A stretch of DNA of 7,121 bases from Solidesulfovibrio magneticus (GTDB lineage: Bacteria > Desulfobacterota > Desulfovibrionia > Desulfovibrionales > Desulfovibrionaceae): assembly GCA_002482565.1 (NCBI GenBank), contig DLGG01000056.1, positions 1 to 7,121 on the forward strand, given 5' to 3'. Below the pieces are notes generated by a model, which had not been told where the DNA came from, searched no databases, and saw nothing but the letters and a program-made list of their open reading frames with translations. Made by a program: the position numbers and the translations under genes. Positions 1 to 5,771 of the stretch are shown piece after piece. Numbering within the stretch: the first letter of the stretch is position 1; every line of letters begins with the position of its first letter.

Positions 1-2
1 CC

Positions 3-551
3 CTGCGCCTGACCGTCACCCGGGGCGTGGCCGCCCGGGGGCTGCTGCCGCCGACGCCGCCGCCCGCCCCCACGGTCCTGGTCACCGCCGCCGCCCCGCC
101 GCCCGATCCCGGGCCGGCCCGGTGCGTGCTGGCGACCATCACCCGGCGCAACGAACACTCGCCCCTTTGCGGCGTCAAATCCCTCAACGCCCTGGACAAC
201 ATCCTGGCCAAGCTGGAGGCGTCCGACCGGGGGGCCGACGACGCCCTGCTGCGCAATACCGCCGGCCGCATCGCCGAAAGCAGCCTGGCCAACGTCTTCG
301 CCGTCAAGGGCGGCATCGCGCACACGCCGCCCCTGGCCGAGGGGGCCCTGCCCGGCATCATGCGCGGCGCGGTCATGGCCCGCTGCCGGGTGCGCGAAAC
401 CCCGCTTGCGGTCGAGGACTTGGCCCGGGCAGACGAAATCTTCCTGACCAACAGCCTGGGCATCCGCCCGGTCGTGGCCCTCGACGACCGGGGCTTCGCT
501 CCGGGCCCGGTGGCGGCCTCCCTGGCCGACCTGGCAGGAGGCCGAGGCTAA
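3..551 (+). CDS. pabC: Aminodeoxychorismate lyase-like PLP enzyme (class IV aminotransferase fold), 5' truncated
   Basis: The reading frame is open from the window edge (base 3) to TAA at 549-551, so the last 182 residues are seen and the N-terminus is missing. The fragment shows the C-terminal half of a fold-type IV PLP enzyme. RLTVTRG and ARGLLPP lie near its start. VKSLNALDNILAKLEA (residues 58-73 of the fragment) carries the likely PLP-binding lysine (K59). IAESSLANVFAV supplies the cofactor-binding glutamate (E92), and LTNSLGIRPV is at 148-157. The NSL-G-x-x-PV form near the end is typical of aminodeoxychorismate lyase, which makes p-aminobenzoate and pyruvate for folate (and possibly methanopterin) synthesis. 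A D-amino-acid or branched-chain aminotransferase is the alternative. The family is clear; the substrate is inferred. The gene ends just before a terminator, so it is probably the last gene of an upstream unit. Confidence 0.8.
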   Translation: MRLTVTRGVAARGLLPPTPPPAPTVLVTAAAPPPDPGPARCVLATITRRNEHSPLCGVKSLNALDNILAKLEASDRGADDALLRNTAGRIAESSLANVFAVKGGIAHTPPLAEGALPGIMRGAVMARCRVRETPLAVEDLARADEIFLTNSLGIRPVVALDDRGFAPGPVAASLADLAGGRG

Positions 552-553
552 TG

Positions 554-604
554 AGCCGCCAGACGCGCGGACAGCGGCAACAAGCTCTGGCAACGGCTTT
601 TTTT
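554..604 (+). terminator. Rho-independent terminator after pabC-like gene
   Basis: AGCCG (554-558) pairs with CGGCT (594-598) and the adjoining CCAG (559-562) with CTGG (587-590), leaving a small bulge and a long loop. Seven Ts follow (598-604). It begins three bases after the stop codon. The loop is longer than in a textbook terminator, but the position and T tract fit. Confidence 0.55.
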
Positions 605-774
605 GCATCTTTCGGCGCCGCTGCCGGCTGGCCCCACCGAATATGTCAAAATAAACATGATGGAAAAAACTTGCACCGTTGCGCCACATGGGGTAATCGA
701 ATTTTACGAATGGCTTTTTTTAGACCTTGACAGGGTTCGCTGCCGCGCCGCAGACGAACCAGGTACGAGCATCC
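605..774. other. Intergenic stretch, no gene seen
   Basis: No reading frame here looks like a protein. The stretch has AT-rich patches unlike the coding DNA around it, a second T run at 715-721, and a perfect -35-like hexamer TTGACA at 727-732. No acceptable -10 hexamer lies 16-18 bases after that -35, so I do not call a promoter. It probably forms the upstream region of the leader-like element that starts at about 775. Confidence 0.5.
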
Positions 775-942
775 TCCCCTGCGATCATTATAAACACCAC
801 CGTTCAGAGGGGCAGTCGCAGGGGGTAGGCAAAACCGTTTGCCCCGTTAGTGGAGGGAGTCGATATACTTCATACAATGTTCCTGAGGATATCATTCGCA
901 ACTGGGACGAGCAGCCCAAATGCCATCAGGAAGGAATACGCC
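775..942 (+). promoter_or_regulatory. Leader-like structured element, copy 1
   Basis: This stretch repeats the leader before the DUF2193-like gene (4025-4193). The shared unit begins at TCCCC (775-779), includes a TATAA box (789-793), and has a core at 795-861. By hand alignment about 55 of 66 core bases match, with one gap. The best conserved parts are CACCACCGT (795-803), AGAGGGGCAGTCGC (806-819) and AGTGGA-GGAGTC (849-861). Possible pairings are a hairpin GGCAAA/TTTGCC (828-833 with 838-843) capped by ACCG, a competing pairing GGGGCA/TGCCCC (809-814 with 840-845), and an outer CCAC/GTGG (797-800 with 850-853). A Shine-Dalgarno (929-935) and ATG (943) follow 82 bases after the core. I do not recognise it as a known riboswitch class. 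It could be a cis-regulatory RNA or a protein-binding site. Confidence 0.5.
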
Positions 943-970
943 ATGACATTGTATAATGAAGAGTATCGAC
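859..970 (+). repeat. Long imperfect inverted repeat around the start codon at 943
   Basis: The arm at 859-880 is complementary to the arm at 946-970: 7, 6 and 7 pairs, interrupted by a two-base mismatch and a three-base bulge, so 20 of 22 bases pair. An inner helix TTCCTGA (880-886) with TCAGGAA (926-932) continues the fold. Between the two helices the bases 933-945, with part of the ribosome-binding site and the ATG, sit in a one-sided bulge. In RNA this would bury the translation start. The second leader copy has no matching long repeat, only a short possible CTTCT/AGAAAG pairing. Confidence 0.6.
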
Positions 971-1299
971 ACTGTGACCCTTTTCACTCGAACGGAACCA
1001 CAACAGCCAAACGTCCGAAAACGGCGCCACGCCAGCCGCAGGCCGTCTCCCGGCCGGGCTTTCGACCCGCCACGAGGCCTTGCGCCCCTGGGCTCGGGGT
1101 CGTTTTCTCCTCCCGTATCGCCCCCCCGTCTTTGCCACCAAGTCTCTCTCCAACCCGCGAGCAAACGCCGGACAGGCGGTTCGTCCGGGCAGTGCGGCCC
1201 GAGGCCCGCGACCCGGCCGCTGCCCGGTCGGAGCGCTGCGGCCTTCACGTCCTGAAACGACGCCCGCCCCGCAGCCGACGCGACGGTCCCGTAGCCTAG
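943..1299 (+). pseudogene. Degenerate reading frame behind leader copy 1; possible decayed duplicate of the DUF2193-like gene start
   Basis: An ATG at 943 follows AGGAAGGA (929-936) at good spacing and opens a 118-codon frame to 1299. Its first codons (MTLYNEE) match the start of the downstream DUF2193-like protein (MSVYKKM) in position, and the DNA similarity runs about 28 bases past the ATG, through ATCGAC. Beyond about 970 I see no similarity. The rest is rich in Pro, Arg and Ser, has no recognisable domain, and reads like untranslated GC-rich DNA. I think it is a 5' remnant of a duplication or a short leader peptide that reads on by chance. A functional small protein cannot be excluded. 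Confidence 0.3.
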
Positions 1300-1439
1300 G
1301 ACCCGCGACGTCCTGAGGGGCGCGCCGCCGCAAGGCCCGGACGGCCCCCGCATCACGTCCGCGGGCACTCGGCAAGTCGGCTTGGCTGCGTTTTCGAGAC
1401 GCCAGGCCAAGGACAAAACTGCCTCACACGGAGAAAGAC
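971..1439. other. Non-coding stretch before the nfn promoter, no gene seen
   Basis: Open frames exist on both strands because the DNA is GC-rich, but their translations are Arg/Pro/Gly-rich with no domain, and none has a ribosome-binding site with a sensible start except the frame at 943. I see no tRNA, no repeat array and no mobile-element ends. It may be the decayed body of a gene once driven by leader copy 1. Confidence 0.4.
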
Positions 1440-1451
1440 ATGGTTTATTCC

Positions 1452-1481
1452 TTGTGTTATTCTATTAATTTTTTCTATAAT
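1452..1481 (+). promoter_or_regulatory. Probable sigma-70-type promoter for nfnAB
   Basis: A perfect -10 hexamer TATAAT (1476-1481) lies 18 bases after TTGTGT (1452-1457), which keeps the TTG of a -35 box. Both sit in an AT-rich island (about 1440-1492) that stands out from the surrounding GC-rich DNA. Transcription would start near 1488 and give an mRNA with a leader of about 85 bases before nfnA. Confidence 0.5.
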
Positions 1482-1573
1482 TGTCAAATTTGCGCCGCCC
1501 CCCCCTCCCCTCAGGACGACCGCCGGACCGGCAACCCCGCCCGGCGGCCGGCCTGACGTCAAGGAGCCGTGCC

Positions 1574-2428
1574 GTGGCAAACACCATCCTGCGCAAACGC
1601 CGCCTCATCCCCGGCCAGACCAGCGAACTGGTCATCGACGCCCCCCACGTCGCCGCCAAGGCCAGGCCGGGCAATTTTGTCATCCTACGCGTGTGCCCAA
1701 CCGGCGAACGCATTCCGCTGACCATCGCCGATGCCGATGCCGACGCAGGCACCATCACCCTCGTCTACCTCGTCCTCGGCAAGACCACCGCCCACCTCGA
1801 CACCCTGGAGGAAGGCGAGGCCATCCTGGACCTATGCGGCCCCCTGGGCCAGCCCACCCACATCCGGCCCCACGACGGCCTGGTCCTGTGCGTGGGCGGC
1901 GGCACGGGCATCGCCGCCATGCACCACATCGCCAAGGGCCATCACCAGGCCGGCAACCGTGTGACCGGCATCATCGGCGCCCGCACCAGGGGTCTGCTCC
2001 TGTTCGAAGCGGAGTTGGCCGCGGTGTGCGATACCGTCCTGGTCGCCACCGACGACGGTTCCCACGGCCGCAAGGGCCTGGTCACCCACCTGCTGGAGGA
2101 ATGCCTGGGGGACGGCAGCCCCGTGGCCGAGATCGTGGCCGTGGGCCCGGTGCCCATGATGGCCGCCGTGTCAGAGGTGGCCGGGCGCTTCGGCGTCCCC
2201 TGCCTGGTCAGCCTCAATTCCATCATGCTCGACGGCATCGGCATGTGCGGCGCCTGTCGGGTCAGCGTCGGCGGCGAAACGCGTTTCGCCTGCGTGGACG
2301 GGCCGGAATTCGACGGCGGCCTGGTGGATTTCAAGGAGCTCGCCCAGCGCCTGACGGCGTTTCGGCCCATGGAACAACAATCCTACGCGGAGTTTCAACA
2401 ACACCATGTCTGCCGCTGCGCCAACTGA
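1574..2428 (+). CDS. nfnA: NfnA / SudB-type FAD-[2Fe-2S] subunit of NADH-dependent ferredoxin:NADP+ oxidoreductase
   Basis: This 284-residue protein has the fold of dihydroorotate dehydrogenase electron-transfer subunits. RIPLT (46-50) and GPLGQPT (89-95) belong to the FAD domain, and VGGGTGIAAMHHIA (107-120) to the NAD-binding domain. The C-terminal cluster motif has C225, C228 and C240, with D220 at the position where an Asp ligand has been reported for the Thermotoga protein. In NfnAB complexes this subunit binds NADH and a [2Fe-2S] cluster, and the enzyme bifurcates electrons from NADPH between ferredoxin and NAD+, reversibly, in the cytoplasm. The GTG at 1574 is chosen because AAGGAG (1561-1566) precedes it by seven bases and the N-terminus then fits the family; an earlier TTG (1481) would add a low-complexity extension and lies in the promoter. 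The last 23 bases overlap nfnB. A sulfide dehydrogenase or a subunit of another flavoenzyme is the alternative name. Confidence 0.88.
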   Translation: MANTILRKRRLIPGQTSELVIDAPHVAAKARPGNFVILRVCPTGERIPLTIADADADAGTITLVYLVLGKTTAHLDTLEEGEAILDLCGPLGQPTHIRPHDGLVLCVGGGTGIAAMHHIAKGHHQAGNRVTGIIGARTRGLLLFEAELAAVCDTVLVATDDGSHGRKGLVTHLLEECLGDGSPVAEIVAVGPVPMMAAVSEVAGRFGVPCLVSLNSIMLDGIGMCGACRVSVGGETRFACVDGPEFDGGLVDFKELAQRLTAFRPMEQQSYAEFQQHHVCRCAN

Positions 2429-3836
2429 CCGCAAACGGGCCAAGGCCCCGCGTACGCCCATGCCCGAGCAGCCGCCCAAGGAGCGGGTGAGCAATTTCCG
2501 CGAGGTCGCCCTGGGCTACGCGCCGGACATGGCCCTGGCCGAGGCGGCGCGCTGCCTGCGCTGCAAGAAACCCGCCTGCGTGGCCGGCTGCCCCGTGGGC
2601 ATCGACATCCCGGGATTCATCGCCGCCCTGGCCGACGGCGACCCGCGACGGGCCTATGCCGTCATCCGTCAAACCAACTCCCTGCCGGCGGTCTGCGGCC
2701 GGGTCTGCCCCCAGGAAACCCAGTGCGAACAGGCCTGCGTCCTGGGCAAAAAGCACGAGCCCGTGGCCATCGGCCGCCTGGAACGCTACGTTGCCGACGC
2801 CTTCCTGGCCGACGATGCCTGCGAGGAACTCACCGGCGCCCCGGCCTGCCCGGCCGGCCTGGAGGATGTCCGGGTGGCCTGTATCGGCGCCGGCCCGGCC
2901 AGCCTCACCGTGGCCGGCACCTTGGCCGCCCGGGGCATCGGCGTGGACGTCTACGAGGCCCTGCACGAGCCGGGCGGGGTGCTCGTCTACGGCATCCCGG
3001 AATTCAGGCTGCCCAAGGCCGTGGTCGGCCGCGAGGTCGCGGCCATGCGGGGCCTCGGCGTGCGGTTTTTCACCAACTGGGTCGGCGGGCGCACGGTCAC
3101 CGTGCCCGAGCTGCTCGCGAAGGGCTACCGGGCCGTGTTCATCGGCGTGGGCGCCGGCCTGCCGACCTTTCTCAACATTCCCGGCGAGAACTTGATCGGC
3201 GTCTTCTCGGCCAACGAGTACCTGACGCGCGTCAACCTCGGCCGGGCCTACGCCTTTCCCGACTGGGACACGCCGGTCTACCCGGGCAAGCGGGTGGTGG
3301 TCTTCGGCGCCGGCAACGTGGCCCTGGACGCGGCCAGGACGGCCGCGCGCCTGGGCGCGCAGCGCGTGGCCATCGTCTACCGCCGCACGGAAAACGAGAT
3401 GCCGGCCCGGCGCGAGGAAATCCACCACGCCAAGGAAGAGGGCATCGAGCTTTTCTGCCTGCACGCCCCCCTGTCCTTTACCGGCGACGCCAATGGCCGC
3501 CTCGTCTCGGTGCTGCTCCAGAAGATGCGCCTGGGCGAGCCGGACGATTCCGGCCGCTGCCGGCCGCTGGCCTGCGAGGGCGAGTATTGCGAGCTGGCCA
3601 CGGACATGGCCGTGGTGGCCGTGGGCACCCGGGCCAATCCGCTCCTGCCCCGCACCACCCCGGGCCTGGCGACCAATCGCTGGGGCTACATCGGCGTGGA
3701 CGAGGAAACGGGCGAAACGAACATCCCCAATGTCTTTGCCGGGGGCGACATCGTCACCGGCGCGGCCACGGTCATTTCGGCCATGGGGGCCGGCCGGCGC
3801 GCCGCCGCGACCATCGCCGGGAGGCTTTTGGCATGA
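2406..3836 (+). CDS. nfnB: NfnB / GltD-like FAD-[4Fe-4S] subunit of NADH-dependent ferredoxin:NADP+ oxidoreductase
   Basis: A 476-residue protein of the glutamate synthase small-subunit (GltD) family, full length for NfnB. The N-terminus carries two [4Fe-4S] cysteine groups: C50, C53, C58, C62 followed by Pro, and C97, C101, C107, C111. Next come an FAD-binding GAGPASLTVA (161-170), the conserved GIPEFRLPK (196-204), an NADPH-binding GAGNVALDAARTAARLG (301-317), and the C-terminal FAD motif NVFAGGDIVTGAATVISAMG (442-461). NfnB holds the bifurcating FAD, binds NADPH and passes low-potential electrons to ferredoxin. GltD itself is the alternative, but the partner directly upstream is NfnA and no large glutamate synthase subunit is present. 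The ATG at 2406 lies inside the end of nfnA, with GGAG at 2389-2392, so translation is probably coupled. Met19 (2460) would cut into the usual N-terminal start of the family. Confidence 0.88.
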   Translation: MSAAAPTDRKRAKAPRTPMPEQPPKERVSNFREVALGYAPDMALAEAARCLRCKKPACVAGCPVGIDIPGFIAALADGDPRRAYAVIRQTNSLPAVCGRVCPQETQCEQACVLGKKHEPVAIGRLERYVADAFLADDACEELTGAPACPAGLEDVRVACIGAGPASLTVAGTLAARGIGVDVYEALHEPGGVLVYGIPEFRLPKAVVGREVAAMRGLGVRFFTNWVGGRTVTVPELLAKGYRAVFIGVGAGLPTFLNIPGENLIGVFSANEYLTRVNLGRAYAFPDWDTPVYPGKRVVVFGAGNVALDAARTAARLGAQRVAIVYRRTENEMPARREEIHHAKEEGIELFCLHAPLSFTGDANGRLVSVLLQKMRLGEPDDSGRCRPLACEGEYCELATDMAVVAVGTRANPLLPRTTPGLATNRWGYIGVDEETGETNIPNVFAGGDIVTGAATVISAMGAGRRAAATIAGRLLA

Positions 3837-3958
3837 GTGCGGCCAAGCGCCCGAATCCCCCGGTCCCCCGGGCCAGGCTCCCGCCCGGCGGCCCCCATGC
3901 CGCCGTGGCCGGACAAGACCGGCCAGGCACCGACACCGTCTCCCCTACGCCCCCATAG
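3833..3958 (+). CDS. Possible 41-residue small ORF overlapping the nfnB stop
   Basis: ATG overlaps the nfnB TGA as ATGA (3833-3836), and a good GGGAGG lies about eight bases upstream, so coupled re-initiation is possible. The peptide (starting MSAAKRPNPP) is rich in Pro, Ala and Gly, has no membrane segment or known motif, and resembles a chance frame in GC-rich DNA. I cannot assign a function, and it is more likely not a real gene. Confidence 0.22.
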   Translation: MSAAKRPNPPVPRARLPPGGPHAAVAGQDRPGTDTVSPTPP

Positions 3959-4024
3959 AGACGAAAACCGCAAGGAGGCAAGCGACACCGAACAACGCGA
4001 CAACGCAACAAGACACGCTCCCCA

Positions 4025-4193
4025 TCCCCGCGATATATATAATCACCACCGTCAAGAGGGGCAGTCGCGGGGGAATGGGCAACCGAATGCCCCGTCAGTG
4101 GATGGAGTCAGGCTGCTGGCAAAGAAGCTTCTCGAGGAGTCCGTTGCTGTTGGGATGCATGATACAAACACGCTCACCAGAAAGGAGTCCAAT
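4025..4193 (+). promoter_or_regulatory. Leader-like structured element, copy 2, before the DUF2193-like gene
   Basis: This is the intact-looking partner of the element at 775-942. It has TATAAT (4038-4043), the core CACCACCGT (4044-4052), AGAGGGGCAGTCGC (4055-4068), a hairpin GGGCA/TGCCC (4077-4081 with 4088-4092) whose loop holds ACCG, and AGTGGATGGAGTC (4097-4109). A competing pairing GGGGCA/TGCCCC (4058-4063 with 4088-4093) is also possible, which is what a switch would need. The hairpin stem differs in sequence from copy 1 yet still pairs around the same ACCG, a hint of compensatory change. CTTCT (4129-4133) could pair with AGAAAG ahead of the ribosome-binding site AAAGGAG (4181-4187). 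I see no -35 at normal distance from TATAAT, so a promoter here would need an activator, or the TATAA box belongs to the element itself. It may be a riboswitch-like leader; no known class is recognised. Confidence 0.5.
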
Positions 4194-5726
4194 ATGTCCG
4201 TGTACAAAAAGATGATCGACGAGGCTCTCGGTGCGACGCTGGCGGTTTTCGGGGTCATCAAGGAGAAGCGCGGCGGCGTCTTCAAGCTGACGGATTGCAA
4301 GCCCTACGTGGACGCGGTCAACAAGATGACCGTGGGCGAAGGCCAGTCCAAGGAGGTCATCGACCTCCACGTCCAGTCCGTCAACGCCCACTACGACATC
4401 CTGTGCAGCCTGACCGACACCATCCGGCCCGAGGACGATCCCTTCGTCGAACACTACCAGACCCCGCCCATCCTGGAGATCCTCTACGAGGCTGACCCGG
4501 CCTTCAAGGCCTCCATGGACACCTTCATCGAAGCCATCGCCGCCAACAAGGCCCTGGTCGGCCTGGAAAGCGTGCGCCGGTACGGCGGCATGTACGGCCT
4601 GACCTGCGTCGTGGACTTCGCCTTCTCCTGCGGCTCGGTGCCCAACCTCGTCAACCGCATCCTGGCCCCCCTGTCCATTCCCTCGGACCACAAGAAGACC
4701 ATCCTGTCCTCCAAGTCCTGGGGCATGAACACCTCCTACGGCCTGGGCGGCGCCTTCCGGGCGGCCATCGAAGCCGGCAAGACCGCGGCCGAGGCCGAAG
4801 AAGCCGAAGTCGCCCAGATGCAGTACATCTACAAGGATCCGGTCGAGGCGCAAGCCAAGTTGATGGACACCCACAACCTGGGTGGCCATGGGCCGCACAC
4901 CTCGTTCGACACCCGCAAGTACATGGCCCAGTACAAGGAGCGCATGAAGCCCTACGTGCTGGCCGCTTTCAAGGCCGGCGTCCATCCGGCCAACATCGTG
5001 ACCGTCCCGGCCTACTGCGTCGGCGACATCGGCCACCACATCGCCCAGTCGGCCTTCAACATGTTCAAGGACGACATGGCCTTCGGCATCTATGAGGCGG
5101 TCATGGGCTGCTTCAAGAGCACCATCTACCGCGGCCTCGAAGCCGGCGCCTACAAGAGCCCCTACGACGTCCTGTCCGTGTCCACCGGCGCCCCGGCCTG
5201 CGCCACCGCCTACATCCTGTGGAAGGACAGCTTCACCGTGCCCATGGTCGTGGACCTGTTGAGCAAGCGCTTCAGCAACTACGCGGCCATGAACCCCAAG
5301 CGCGGCGAGGCCGACGAACTGCACAACGCCGACTTCCTTGACATCCTGACCCGCGGCGAAAAGATCCTCGACATCACCCCCATCGGCCAGGGCGGCAAGA
5401 TCAAGGGCGTGGAAGTCGACCTCTCCCCCATCGACAAGAGCGAGATCGTCTCCAACCCGCAACGCTACACCTATCCGGCCTGCGCCATCACCCAGCGTTT
5501 CGCGGCGCTGATGAGCCTGGCCGACTTCCCCTGCTACCTGACGCCGGAATGCACCACCGCGACCCTGATGACCAACTGCATCGCCTTAAACCCGGCCCAG
5601 GCCGGTTCGCCGGTGCGCGGCTGCAAGGACTGCGCCGCCACCTCGCTGATCAAGCGCAACGTGCCCTTCGTCACCGGCGCGCTGGCAGGCGCCAAGGGCT
5701 ACTGCAACTGGAACACCGCGGTTTAG
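4194..5726 (+). CDS. DUF2193-like protein of unknown function (510 residues)
   Basis: I believe this belongs to DUF2193, a family of about 500 residues known mainly from methanogenic archaea; this is from memory of its sequence character and is moderately sure. No function is established that I know of. The protein looks soluble, without signal peptide or membrane segments. It has 14 cysteines, several in a C-terminal region: C430, C447, C453, C462, a C477-x-x-C480 pair and C504. His-rich stretches are NLGGHGPHTSFDTRKY (228-243) and GDIGHHIAQSAFNMF (277-291). These could bind metal or a cofactor. The ATG at 4194 is chosen because AAAGGAG precedes it by six bases; the frame is open further upstream, but that part is the leader. 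It is the first gene behind leader copy 2, with aquaporin and methylene-H4MPT dehydrogenase genes downstream, so a role in C1 metabolism is inferred. Confidence 0.6.
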   Translation: MSVYKKMIDEALGATLAVFGVIKEKRGGVFKLTDCKPYVDAVNKMTVGEGQSKEVIDLHVQSVNAHYDILCSLTDTIRPEDDPFVEHYQTPPILEILYEADPAFKASMDTFIEAIAANKALVGLESVRRYGGMYGLTCVVDFAFSCGSVPNLVNRILAPLSIPSDHKKTILSSKSWGMNTSYGLGGAFRAAIEAGKTAAEAEEAEVAQMQYIYKDPVEAQAKLMDTHNLGGHGPHTSFDTRKYMAQYKERMKPYVLAAFKAGVHPANIVTVPAYCVGDIGHHIAQSAFNMFKDDMAFGIYEAVMGCFKSTIYRGLEAGAYKSPYDVLSVSTGAPACATAYILWKDSFTVPMVVDLLSKRFSNYAAMNPKRGEADELHNADFLDILTRGEKILDITPIGQGGKIKGVEVDLSPIDKSEIVSNPQRYTYPACAITQRFAALMSLADFPCYLTPECTTATLMTNCIALNPAQAGSPVRGCKDCAATSLIKRNVPFVTGALAGAKGYCNWNTAV

Positions 5727-5771
5727 TCGCCTCCGGGACGCCTGAGCGAAGCAAAACGGAGGTATGGTGGA

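Noticed and set aside
683..721. Second terminator-like structure (GCCA/TGGC, then seven Ts)
   Set aside because: The stem is only four base pairs with a long, weakly paired loop. The T run alone is not enough to call a terminator.
727..732. Perfect -35 hexamer TTGACA
   Set aside because: No -10-like hexamer lies 16-18 bases downstream; the nearest TATAA is over 50 bases away.
859..970. Inverted repeat as ends of a miniature transposable element
   Set aside because: No target-site duplication is seen, the arms lie inside a unit aligned with the other leader, and the 3' arm is coding-like sequence shared with that copy.
892..1416. Long minus-strand open frames across the region before nfnA
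   Set aside because: Translations are rich in Arg, Gly and Pro with no domain; they cross the leader element and inverted repeat and have no plausible ribosome-binding site. They look like chance frames in GC-rich DNA.
1440..1556. Small ORF of 38 codons (starting MVYSLCYSIN) with GGAG upstream
   Set aside because: It lies over the AT-rich promoter island, turns into GC-rich low-complexity sequence, and has no recognisable feature.
1481..1573. Earlier start for nfnA
   Set aside because: It would use a TTG inside the promoter -10 region and add a Pro/Arg-rich extension absent from the family. GTG at 1574 has AAGGAG at good spacing.
3972..3978. Strong Shine-Dalgarno-like AAGGAGG without a gene
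   Set aside because: No ATG, GTG or TTG follows at usable distance, so it cannot be assigned to a reading frame.
3837..4193. Upstream extension of the DUF2193-like frame
   Set aside because: The added residues are low-complexity and run through the duplicated leader. The ATG at 4194 has a strong ribosome-binding site.
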